64,000 nucleotides of DNA from a virus. Shown in pieces: positions 51,238 through 59,111 of the stretch. The number at the start of each line of letters is the position of its first letter. The stretch's first letter is position 1. A program made the translations under genes and the position numbers. Below the pieces are notes generated by a model. That model saw nothing but the letters and a program-made list of their open reading frames with translations. It did no database searches and was not told the DNA's origin. The stretch lies in IMG/VR virus record IMGVR_UViG_3300037264_008423, positions 1 to 64,000 of that record, one strand, 5' to 3'.

Positions 51238-52452
51238 GTGCTCGCCCACCAGCAGTTTACCCGCATTATGCAGGAGCAGGCCATCCAGCAACGCTGTTTT
51301 AAGGTAAGCCGGATCGAGAACCGTATCCCTAACTTTAACGCGCTTCACCATAAGCCTGGCAGCCAGCGCCTTCTGCTCTACAACGGCAGCGGCGGCTACG
51401 GCGACCAGATTATGACTTGGCCCTTTGCGCGCATCCTCGCCAGCTACGGCTTTGAGATTCACATCTTGAACGATCCCGGCAACCAGACGTGCTGGTGGAA
51501 TTTCCCCTGGATCAAATCCATTCAGGCTATTCCCATGCAGTATGAGCAGTTCAAGATGTTCGACTACTGGTGTCTCATGGAGGCGGTGGTCAACTGCGAT
51601 GAACACCAGGACCAGCAACACCCGCTGGATGTCATGCTGGCCAAGGTGGGTATCGATCCCAACAGTATTGAACCCAAACTCAAAGTGGTGCGCCCTAACT
51701 TCACCTGGCTGGAAATGCAGTCGGTAAATCAGTTCCAGGGCAAGATCTTCGGCATGTATCAATTGGCCGCCGCCAATCCGATCCGGTGCCTGCCGCCCAG
51801 CGACAGTGTGTTTTTGCTGAGCAAGCTGGCGGATGCGTTCCCGGAAATTCATTGGCTGGCGCTTTACGACGAATTTATCCCGGAACCCTACAGGCAGTCC
51901 GTGGCCTGTCCCAAATGCCAGGGCGGCGGCAAAGTGGAAAAGATGCCGGAGGCCATTCCCGCGTCCTTTACAGGCACCAGCACCGGCTCTATCGAGGGTG
52001 ACCTGGCGCTGGCCACGGCGACGGTTCTGGAAGCCCAAAAGCCGGTGCAGGAAATCTGCGCCAAATGCAAGGGTTCAGGCACCATCCGGCCTAATATCCA
52101 ACTCTTTACCGCACTGGCCCTGCGGGACCTGTGGGCCTTGGCGACCAAGGCGGCGGTGGTCGTGGCCCCGGACTCGATGATGGTCCACGTGGCGGGATCG
52201 ATGGACGTGCCCTGCGTGGGGCTGTGGGGACCCTGCAATCCCGCTAACCGGGCCAAATACTACAAAAACCATTTTGCCGTCTGGAAGCGCGAAGCCTGTC
52301 CTTTTGCTCCTTGTTTCGCCTACGGCGGCGCGTTTCCGCGCTACTGTCCGCCGCGCACCAATCGCACGGTATGCGAGTGTTTGGGCGCGGTCGCCCCCCA
52401 GGAAGTCATCGACGCGGTGAAGCCTTTCGTCACGCCGCAAAAACCGACCTAA
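51238..52452 (+). CDS. GT9-family glycosyltransferase-like protein with two CxxCxGxG zinc knuckles
   Basis: 404 residues from GTG 51238, but the same frame is open back to 51118 and reads like coding sequence (FAEPVAINFKKSAG, TLTFEAGRDYVLAHQQF), so the real N-terminus may be longer and its start lost. Body: LLLYNGSGGYGDQIMTWPFARIL (GT9 opening), then VVVAPDSMMVHVAGSMDVPCVGLWGP (GT9 donor-site region). Between them two DnaJ-like zinc knuckles (CPKCQGGG near 222, CAKCKGSG near 276) are inserted. Cys-rich end (CPFAPCF, CPPR, CEC). Probably modifies a surface glycan; role of the zinc insert unknown. Confidence 0.65.
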   Translation: MLAHQQFTRIMQEQAIQQRCFKVSRIENRIPNFNALHHKPGSQRLLLYNGSGGYGDQIMTWPFARILASYGFEIHILNDPGNQTCWWNFPWIKSIQAIPMQYEQFKMFDYWCLMEAVVNCDEHQDQQHPLDVMLAKVGIDPNSIEPKLKVVRPNFTWLEMQSVNQFQGKIFGMYQLAAANPIRCLPPSDSVFLLSKLADAFPEIHWLALYDEFIPEPYRQSVACPKCQGGGKVEKMPEAIPASFTGTSTGSIEGDLALATATVLEAQKPVQEICAKCKGSGTIRPNIQLFTALALRDLWALATKAAVVVAPDSMMVHVAGSMDVPCVGLWGPCNPANRAKYYKNHFAVWKREACPFAPCFAYGGAFPRYCPPRTNRTVCECLGAVAPQEVIDAVKPFVTPQKPT

Positions 52453-52456
52453 TTTT

Positions 52457-52464
52457 TGTTTACA
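52457..52464 (+). promoter_or_regulatory. TTGTTTAC promoter motif upstream of helicase gene
   Basis: Exact TTGTTTAC, then after four bases TATAGT, 30 bp before the helicase ATG. This is the best match to the layout at 2635. Promoter role inferred. Confidence 0.55.
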
Positions 52465-52494
52465 TTTTATAGTTTTATGTAAAAGTTTTAGGAA

Positions 52495-54300
52495 ATGATC
52501 CGCATTAGCGAGGGACCCACGAAAATCAAACTGATCGGACCGGACGCGGAAATTCGCGCCCTGGCCGACCAGATGCGCGTTCGGCCCAAGGGATTCGAGC
52601 ACGCCCCCACCTACAAAGCTTGGGTCTTGACGGACGGTAAAGAAGGCTGGGATGGTTACGTCAACGCCCTTCGTTTACTGGACGAGGGGCAGGCGGACTG
52701 TCTGCGCGGCCACAAAGACACCCTGATTGCCATCGCGCACCGGAAGAACATCCTGCTGGACCTGAGCCGGTGTCTGAAGTCCCCTTTTGCCGCGCTCGTG
52801 TCCGATGACGTGCCCCCGGACATTATCGTGGCCAATTTCAAGCTCGACCAGTATCAGCGGGAATCCGTGGCCTACTGGCTAAGTCACGGGATGGGGGTGA
52901 ATAAAATCGCCGTTAACGGCGGTAAGACCGCCATGTTCGCCGCCGCCGCCGCCATGATCCTGCGGCGCTACCCGGAGGCGCGCGTGCTCTACGTGACCCA
53001 AAGCGAGCGCCTGGTCCGGCAGGCTTACCGGGATATCAAGGGCTTTTTACCGGGCTTGGAGGTTACCCAGTTTGGCGGCAGCAAAAAGGACCGTTCCGGC
53101 AAGGACATCGTGATCGCGACCGTGGCCATGCTCACGCGCCATCGCCTGGAATTGGTCAACGAGGAGTGGTTTCGCGGCTTTATGGCGGTGCTCTACGACG
53201 AATCCCACCACGCCGCCGCCGCGACCAGCACGCAGCTCCTTATGAGTCTGCCCTGCTTTTTCCGGCTGGGGGCCTCCGACACGCGCCACGACAACGACCC
53301 CGCCAAGGCCGCCAAGGTTCAGGGGTTGCTGGGTCCCATCCGCTACGTGGTTCCCGTGGGAACTTATATCGACCTGGGCCGCTCGGCCCGGCCCACCATC
53401 TACCTGGTGGAAAATAGCCGCTGGCATAACCGGCACAAAAACTTGCCGTATCAAGCGGAGCCTTACACCCCCGCTTGGGCGCTGGTGGGAAGCGAGTGGA
53501 AGCACGGCACTTACCTGGGACCCGTGTATCAACTTGATGATCAAGGCCAAGTGGTGATGCGCCGGGTGCGCGAGCTAAAAGGCGCGGAGGAGCAGGAGGT
53601 TTATGATGGCGAGGGCACCCCGGACACCGTAAAAGTAGCGGAATGGGAGTGGGTGGAAAAGCCCGTAACCGTGGACGGCTATCACACGCTGCAATTTGAC
53701 GATGACGAGGCTGAATATACCGTGGACTCGCGCTATTGCCTCTTAAGGCGCGTGTATGACAAGGCCATTACCTCGTTTAAAGAGCGCAACGCGCTGATTA
53801 CCGCCTGGACGCGCTACTACGCCCAGGAAAAACACTTTCCCACGCTCGTGGTCTGCACCCGGACCATGCACGTCCTGATTCTGGAGGCGCTGATCCAGGA
53901 CGCGCTAGGCCAGGATCGGGTCAAAGTCCTGTTCAGCGACCATACCTCGGCCCAGCGCGATGAAGTGTTTGCCTGGTTTCGCGGGGGTCAAGGCCGGGTG
54001 CTGGTTAGCCCCCTGGTGAAAGAGGGCGTGTCCATCAACGAGATCTGCGGAGGCGTCATCGCTGACTACGTGGGCGACTGGGAAGTCATGAACCAGATCA
54101 TAGGCCGGTTTATCCGCAAAAAAGCCGGGGACAACCAGGCGTTTATCACCGCCTTTATCGACGTTCAGCACCCCTCCTTGCGCCGGGGTTGCCGCCGCGT
54201 CTATAACAAGCTCCACGATGTGCGGGGTTACCAGTTCTATCACCCCTGTATTGGACCCGAAACGATTCCGCTGGCTAAAGAGTTCAAGTGCCTGGCTTAA
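52495..54300 (+). CDS. superfamily 2 DNA helicase (UvsW-like)
   Basis: 601 residues. Helicase comparable to T4 UvsW, which remodels recombination and replication-fork intermediates. Motifs: KLDQYQ (about 116-121), P-loop NGGKT at 141-145, LYVTQSERLVRQA (Ia), DESH at 235-238 (II), LGASDTRHD (III), RVLVSPLVKEGVSI (V) and NQIIGRFIRKK (VI). The first 100 residues form a small N-terminal domain. A roughly 90-residue insert between domains (YDGEGTPDTVKVAEWEWVEKP region) is notable. The P-loop lacks the usual second glycine. Confidence 0.9.
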   Translation: MIRISEGPTKIKLIGPDAEIRALADQMRVRPKGFEHAPTYKAWVLTDGKEGWDGYVNALRLLDEGQADCLRGHKDTLIAIAHRKNILLDLSRCLKSPFAALVSDDVPPDIIVANFKLDQYQRESVAYWLSHGMGVNKIAVNGGKTAMFAAAAAMILRRYPEARVLYVTQSERLVRQAYRDIKGFLPGLEVTQFGGSKKDRSGKDIVIATVAMLTRHRLELVNEEWFRGFMAVLYDESHHAAAATSTQLLMSLPCFFRLGASDTRHDNDPAKAAKVQGLLGPIRYVVPVGTYIDLGRSARPTIYLVENSRWHNRHKNLPYQAEPYTPAWALVGSEWKHGTYLGPVYQLDDQGQVVMRRVRELKGAEEQEVYDGEGTPDTVKVAEWEWVEKPVTVDGYHTLQFDDDEAEYTVDSRYCLLRRVYDKAITSFKERNALITAWTRYYAQEKHFPTLVVCTRTMHVLILEALIQDALGQDRVKVLFSDHTSAQRDEVFAWFRGGQGRVLVSPLVKEGVSINEICGGVIADYVGDWEVMNQIIGRFIRKKAGDNQAFITAFIDVQHPSLRRGCRRVYNKLHDVRGYQFYHPCIGPETIPLAKEFKCLA

Positions 54301-54318
54301 CTGGTTCTGGCTCTCCGT

Positions 54319-55074
54319 ATGACTGGAACCAGAATAATTTTAGAAAGTTTACCGGTAAGAGCGCGCGATGTGCCCCAAGACACTGTGCTGCGCGTCGAGA
54401 CACTCCCGGAAGACAAGCTGCATCTGTTTAGCACGGAAGTGGCTGAAACGCACGGTATTGCTGCTGCTGTCGTGTATCAATACTTTACCTGGCACTGCCG
54501 CAAGTTCGGTCAATGGACCGGCACGATGGACCAGTTGCTCAAAGTGTTTCCCTACCTCTCGCGTAAAGAGCTGCGCCTGGTCCTGCACAAGCTCTTGGGA
54601 GAGCGCGCTGGTTACGCCACGCTCCTCCACCGCCACGCCGTGGCCAGCCAGTTCAGCTACACACTGACGGTCCGGGTCCGGGGTCAAAAGCTGCACGCGC
54701 TTGACCCCAAAATGGCCCAGGCCCACGGACTGCTGGCCGCTGTGGTCTATGATAACGTGGTCTTTTGGATCGCGCGCTCGGAAGCCGAGGGCGAGTCCGA
54801 GCCAGTCCACTACGCGTCCCCTCGCGCCTGGCGCGAAAACCACCCCTACGCCGCCCTGCGTTCGGTGGCTCGTGCTTTTCAAAGCCTGCAACAGGCGGGA
54901 GAACTGGTCATCGCGGCGCGCCGGGAAAACCGGATGCCGGTTTGGACTTTGCCTCTAGGGCTGGGCAAACTGGATCGCTGGCACCGGCTTCACCGCCAGG
55001 TGAAGCGGGAAAGCGTAAGCGCCGATCCCAAGGTAAAATATGTTTACGTTCCTGTGCTGGATGACCCTGACTGA
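54319..55074 (+). CDS. tandem winged-helix protein, candidate replication initiator
   Basis: 251 residues. Two similar domains: residues about 34-95 (LHLFSTEVAETHGIAAAVVYQYFTWH, QLLKVFPYLSRKELRLVLHKLL) and about 125-195 (LHALDPKMAQAHGLLAAVVYDNVVFWI, AALRSVARAFQSLQQAGEL). Both follow the helix-turn-helix plus wing pattern of replication-initiator and DnaD-like proteins. Directly downstream, after 19 bp, are four 21-bp direct repeats and three hairpins, the arrangement of an iteron-regulated origin. Function is inferred from the fold resemblance and the adjoining repeats. Confidence 0.55.
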   Translation: MTGTRIILESLPVRARDVPQDTVLRVETLPEDKLHLFSTEVAETHGIAAAVVYQYFTWHCRKFGQWTGTMDQLLKVFPYLSRKELRLVLHKLLGERAGYATLLHRHAVASQFSYTLTVRVRGQKLHALDPKMAQAHGLLAAVVYDNVVFWIARSEAEGESEPVHYASPRAWRENHPYAALRSVARAFQSLQQAGELVIAARRENRMPVWTLPLGLGKLDRWHRLHRQVKRESVSADPKVKYVYVPVLDDPD

Positions 55075-55093
55075 TCACAGTTTCAGTTAAATT

Positions 55094-55177
55094 CTCGATG
55101 CCAAAAGGTAACCCCTCGATGCCAAAAGGTAACCCCTCGATGCCAAAAGGTAACCCCTCGATGCCAAAAGGTAACCC
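55094..55177 (+). repeat. four tandem 21-bp repeats (iteron-like)
   Basis: Four perfect head-to-tail copies of a 21-bp unit whose first 20 bases, in one phasing, are TCGATGCCAAAAGGTAACCC. The 21-bp period equals two helix turns, so a bound protein would sit on one face of the DNA. No gene covers them. Placement beside the tandem winged-helix gene suggests iterons of an origin. Confidence 0.85.
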
Positions 55178-55247
55178 CAAACTGCCATTTCGACCAATGC
55201 CAGAGGGCCTGAAGTCGCTCCGTTTAACGTATTGTTGTAAGTAGGTT

Positions 55248-55329
55248 AATTTCCTGCGGAAATTTTCAAAACCCATTGAAAGTATTTCGACAGGACCAAA
55301 AAGGTCCTGTGCGAGGCTCCGCCCGGAGC
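55248..55329. other. cluster of three hairpins in the non-coding gap
   Basis: The 292-bp gap 55075-55366 holds, after the iterons: the palindrome AATTTCC-TGC-GGAAATT (55248-55264); the inverted repeat ACAGGACC / GGTCCTGT with an A5 loop (55290-55310); and GCTCC-GCCC-GGAGC (55316-55329). Three strong structures next to tandem repeats are typical of replication origins or packaging/regulatory sites. No obvious promoter motif seen. Confidence 0.6.
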
Positions 55330-55366
55330 GATTAAATTTAAGTTTCATTCGACCGGTATTTAGAGC

Positions 55367-56245
55367 GTGGCAAAAGAGATCATCCAACATCTGCTGGAAG
55401 ACGACGATGAAAGCTGGAAGGACCTGGTGTCCTCGGCGGACAACGCCGCTTATCCGGCTGACTACGGAGAAGCCCTCTACCTTTACGATGAATCAGGTCG
55501 GGTCATTGCCTCTTCCCGGAATCTGGCAGGCATTCGGCGCTACGTTTCCCGGCAGCCCGTTCAGTCGGTTCACATCCATGACCTGGGTAAAGGCGAGGGT
55601 GGGATCAAGGTGGTCTTTCTCAACAACTGGTTTTGGCTGGGACGCTTCGCTTCCTTTGGGGTATTAACATGGTCCCTGCGAAACTGGAGGAACCTTTACG
55701 GAGCCACGCTCTTTGTGAACGGACAGCCAGGAGGCCGGATCAGCTACCGGAACGCGGCGCTCCAGGAAGGCGAGGGGGATGATTTCGAGGTTAAAGATCT
55801 GGTGGGCGGGAATAGCGAGGAAGAGGTTACCCTGGATCAGATGAAGGCGGCGGAGCCAAACTTTTTCAGCCGGGAGACGAACCGGTTTTTCGGCACCAAA
55901 AAACTCTATCAGTATGGCAGCTACCTGGTGGTTAAAAATAAGCGAAGGATGCCCGGTTACTTCGGAGGCACGGTGGATTCCACAAAATTTATCATCTACC
56001 GGTTTATGCGGACGGAAAACAGTCCCCAGGGCGTGATCATGTATCAGCAGGAAGCCCCTGACTTACAGACGGCCAAGGCCATGATCAAGGCTCAGGACTT
56101 TCGACCCTGGCGGGAGCAGTTCCGGGCGCGCCTCGGACTGCCGGAGTCCGAGGCGTTACGCTTACGCGCCGGAGGGACTGTGGCGCTGGTATCAGGAACA
56201 CAAAGGAAGGATTCAGCATGGCAGTTAGACAGCCCGTCTATTTAG
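55367..56245 (+). CDS. hypothetical protein with DDFEVKDL motif
   Basis: 292 residues, GTG start following the hairpin cluster. N-terminal domain (LYLYDESGRVIASSRNL, QSVHIHDLG), then a beta-rich region with a Trp-rich segment (FLNNWFWLGRFAS). The motif DDFEVKDL occurs near residue 138 between the two halves. The C-terminal half has FFSRETNRFFGTKKLYQYGSYLVVKNKRRMPGYF and IIYRFMRTENSPQGVIMYQQE. The same motif occurs repeatedly in the large protein downstream. The 3' end overlaps the next gene by 28 bp. No family recognised. Confidence 0.5.
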   Translation: MAKEIIQHLLEDDDESWKDLVSSADNAAYPADYGEALYLYDESGRVIASSRNLAGIRRYVSRQPVQSVHIHDLGKGEGGIKVVFLNNWFWLGRFASFGVLTWSLRNWRNLYGATLFVNGQPGGRISYRNAALQEGEGDDFEVKDLVGGNSEEEVTLDQMKAAEPNFFSRETNRFFGTKKLYQYGSYLVVKNKRRMPGYFGGTVDSTKFIIYRFMRTENSPQGVIMYQQEAPDLQTAKAMIKAQDFRPWREQFRARLGLPESEALRLRAGGTVALVSGTQRKDSAWQLDSPSI

Positions 56246-56643
56246 CAGTTCATCAGATCAATAATCTGCACCGGCCCGTGCTGTCCTACGAGCAGATCGT
56301 CTTTCTGGCGACCAAAGGGAACTGGCTGATCAACGCCGAGCTAAAACAGGCTCCCATTGACCGGGAATTGGGCCAGGGAGACTGTCATGTGTGCGCCGGT
56401 CAGGGGGTGGCTGATCTGGACCGGGTGGAGCGCCTGATGAACGCCTATCCCTGGGGCCGATTCTCGGTGGACGTGGGCGGACCGGACAGCTATTCTCAGT
56501 TCATTTACATTGGCACGAACGACATCGGCACTTGGCGCGCCAAATATATCGAAACCTGGGGCACCGTCAACCGGCCTCCTTATTGGCAAAATGACGTGGA
56601 AACTATCGTCGTAGGAGGCACACAAGGAACACAATGGCCTTAG
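56218..56643 (+). CDS. hypothetical protein
   Basis: 141 residues. N-terminal helical strand mix (YLAVHQINNLHRPVLSYEQIVFLATKGNWLI), a CxxC (CHVCAG) with acidic context near 58-63, then FIYIGTNDIGTWRAKYIETWGTV. Overlaps both neighbours by short stretches, implying coupled translation of a three-gene unit. Not recognised. Confidence 0.5.
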   Translation: MAVRQPVYLAVHQINNLHRPVLSYEQIVFLATKGNWLINAELKQAPIDRELGQGDCHVCAGQGVADLDRVERLMNAYPWGRFSVDVGGPDSYSQFIYIGTNDIGTWRAKYIETWGTVNRPPYWQNDVETIVVGGTQGTQWP

Positions 56644-59006
56644 GAGATTTTGAGACCAAGGACCTGATGGACGACTTTAGCTGGCTGAGACCCGGCACGG
56701 TGGTGATCGCCAACCTTCCCCCCGACCAGGGCGGCACGCAACTGGCCAGGGTGGAGTGGGTGGGCCGGGAAAAGGGTAAAGCCTACCTCAGAGCGTCCGG
56801 TAGCGTGCTGACCGTGCCTTTGACCGGCAATATCGTCCAGCCGCTTCCTGGGATTCAAGAGAGCCAGGACGAGGATGATTGCGAGGCCAAGGACTTGGAC
56901 AACGACTATGCCTGGATAAAGGTGGGGGCTAGAATCATCGCTCCGTCTGTTCAATATGCTGACTTCATTCCGGGGAAGGTTACAAAAGTTTACCGGGAAC
57001 AGTATGGGCGCAGCTATGCGTTTGTTCAGTTTGAGGGCAAAACCGGGTATGGCAGCGGCGCGGTGGTGGAATTAGAGCGTCTCAGGCCGATGGTTCAAGA
57101 GGGCTTGGAGGACGATGACTTTGACCTAAAAAGCCTGGATGCGGAAAAACCGGTCGAATCACGCCAGGAATGGGCCAAGCAAAATCTCTACTGGGACCAG
57201 GAGCGGGGTATGTGGGAGATCCCCGACACCGGCTACAGTTCCGCCGAGCCAGGCACCGTGAGTCATGCCAACCATCTCTTTCTGCACCGGCTGATGCCGT
57301 GGCTGGAGCAAGAGGGAAACGAACTGAATCTGCGCCTGTTTATGAAGCCGGAGCACTTGGACTGGATGCCCTTGTGGAATCCTTTTAAGGATTACGTGAA
57401 GAGCATGGCCAGCTTCAATGTCCTGGACCAGGATACGATGGATGAAATCGTTGAAAAATCCTTTCGGTATTACTGGGGCCAGCACTACGCGCTGGCCTTC
57501 GCGGACGCGCTCCTGGACCGGTTTGGCGATCAAGTCCGAAGCGCCGACCCGCAGAAAGACTTCCAGTTGTTTGCCATCAGCAACAAGGGCTACGAATTTT
57601 TCAGCCAGGCGGCTTCCGCCGCTGACGAGTATTGGGACACGGATGGCCGGACCCCCACGATTGGCGTGGAACGGGTGGTGAACACGCTGACCTGGCCCCA
57701 GGTCCAGGCGGCGGTGTATCCACAGCGCGACCAGCTTGGCCTGGATTTAGGCGACCAGCGCCCTCCGTCCAGCCAGTTGGACATGTTCGAGGCGGCGGAA
57801 GGGGAGCCGGACGAGGACTCGAACATGCTCAAGGACATGTCGGATACCACTCCAGTCCAGGTGAAGGAGTGGCTGGAGGAAAACCTGGTATGGGAGCCTT
57901 ACCTGGAACTGTGGGAGTTGGCTGGTTATTCGGACTATAGCGGTTCGCTCGTGGACCGGGCCAATGGCGAGTATTGGCAGAAGCACTACTCCTTTGTGAG
58001 TAAGGGTTATGGCGCGCACGGGGCTGAATGGTTGGGCATCAAGGAGGAGGATATCGCTCACATTGAGCCGGAGGAGTTCGAGCGTTTGAAAAAGGATTGG
58101 GAGGGTCTTTCCAACTATCCACTGCTCGACGAAGAAATACACAGCGCACTGGAGTCGGAATGGCGGCGCAAGGCATGGGAATACTGGTTGAGCCGGGAAG
58201 TCCGGGACCTGCTGGTAACCGAATTTCCTGGCTACGAGGAAGCGCTGCTTGACTTTGTGGGCACGGATCGCGCTTTTGCCATGTTCGAGGAAGCGCGCGA
58301 CCTTGCCGGGGAAGAGTGGTCCGAGGAATCGGGCGGCGACCAGACCGTCAACTATGAGAGCGTGGTGGAGCACATTGGCGAGGATATGCTGCGGCGCTGG
58401 ATGTTCCCGGAAGAGGCGGAAGCTCAGCCCGAACTGCCCTTGGAGGAAGCCTACCAATACTCCTGTGTGATGGCTCCCGCGCCCGAAGACTTGGCCAGCG
58501 CCGTCCGGAGCTGGAGCCACATGCACGTTACAGATGATGAGTTATACCTGGGAGAAAAGGGTGACAAAGGCCGCGAAGATGAACCACATGTGACCGTGCT
58601 CTTTGGACTGCACTCGGCTAGCCCCGACCCGGAAGTGCTGCGCCTGGTGGAGGAGACTCAGCCCCTTGAGATCCAGGTGGGCACGGCTTCCCTGTTTGAG
58701 GATTCGGCTGACTACGACGTGCTTAAGTTTGATGTGGAGAGCGAGGGTTTGACCGCGTTGAATGCTAAGTTCCGGGAGATGCCCCACACCAATACGCGTG
58801 CGGGATATCACCCCCACTTAACCGTGGCCTACGTCCAAAAGGGGACGTGCCGGGAGCTGGTGGGCAAGCCGCTGATCGAGGCGGCGGAGCCAAGTCAATT
58901 GCGCTTTTTGGTTAAGTCTTTGATATTCAGCGGTAAAGGCGAGGCGAAGCGGAAATGGCGACTGACTCTGGGCCAGTCCAAGGCAGAGGATTTCCAGGAG
59001 GATTAA
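56634..59006 (+). CDS. multidomain protein: KDL-motif modules and C-terminal 2H phosphoesterase
   Basis: 790 residues. Two SH3/KOW-like modules each begin with the motif (GDFETKDLMDDFSWL at 4-18; DDCEAKDLDNDYAWI near 82-96). A third motif, DDDFDLKSL near 162, starts a helical module (EWAKQNLYWDQERGMWEI) echoed near 400 (MLKDMSDTTPVQVKEWL...). The C-terminal 160 residues form a 2H phosphoesterase, with H652-x-T654 (PHVTVLFGL) and H728-x-T730 (PHLTVAYV). 2H enzymes cleave 2',3'-cyclic or 2'-5' phosphodiester and cyclic-nucleotide bonds; the phage anti-CBASS enzyme Acb1 is one. The KDL motifs may be linkers or processing sites (inference). Possibly an injected virion protein. Confidence 0.7.
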   Translation: MALGDFETKDLMDDFSWLRPGTVVIANLPPDQGGTQLARVEWVGREKGKAYLRASGSVLTVPLTGNIVQPLPGIQESQDEDDCEAKDLDNDYAWIKVGARIIAPSVQYADFIPGKVTKVYREQYGRSYAFVQFEGKTGYGSGAVVELERLRPMVQEGLEDDDFDLKSLDAEKPVESRQEWAKQNLYWDQERGMWEIPDTGYSSAEPGTVSHANHLFLHRLMPWLEQEGNELNLRLFMKPEHLDWMPLWNPFKDYVKSMASFNVLDQDTMDEIVEKSFRYYWGQHYALAFADALLDRFGDQVRSADPQKDFQLFAISNKGYEFFSQAASAADEYWDTDGRTPTIGVERVVNTLTWPQVQAAVYPQRDQLGLDLGDQRPPSSQLDMFEAAEGEPDEDSNMLKDMSDTTPVQVKEWLEENLVWEPYLELWELAGYSDYSGSLVDRANGEYWQKHYSFVSKGYGAHGAEWLGIKEEDIAHIEPEEFERLKKDWEGLSNYPLLDEEIHSALESEWRRKAWEYWLSREVRDLLVTEFPGYEEALLDFVGTDRAFAMFEEARDLAGEEWSEESGGDQTVNYESVVEHIGEDMLRRWMFPEEAEAQPELPLEEAYQYSCVMAPAPEDLASAVRSWSHMHVTDDELYLGEKGDKGREDEPHVTVLFGLHSASPDPEVLRLVEETQPLEIQVGTASLFEDSADYDVLKFDVESEGLTALNAKFREMPHTNTRAGYHPHLTVAYVQKGTCRELVGKPLIEAAEPSQLRFLVKSLIFSGKGEAKRKWRLTLGQSKAEDFQED

Positions 59007-59007
59007 T

Positions 59008-59015
59008 TTGTTTAC
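59008..59015 (+). promoter_or_regulatory. TTGTTTAC promoter motif upstream of glycosyltransferase gene
   Basis: Exact TTGTTTAC just past the stop of the 2H protein gene, about 97 bp before ATG 59112. Orientation correct; spacing longer than at other sites. Confidence 0.4.
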
Positions 59016-59111
59016 GTTAATGATTCGTGGTCGGGGCACTGTTTCGCGTTCTTACAGATTTGGAATCCAAAGCGGGTCACGGGTAGCACCACTTAAAAAC
59101 TTGTGGAGACT

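Noticed and set aside
55094-55177. Four regular repeats read as a CRISPR array
   Set aside because: The units are head to tail with no spacers and are identical, so they are tandem repeats; no cas genes are nearby.
54908-55390. Minus-strand frame with LPFGIEG repeats
   Set aside because: This frame exists only because the 21-bp repeat has no stop in that phase. It covers the end of the winged-helix gene and the hairpins, and the rest has no coding character.
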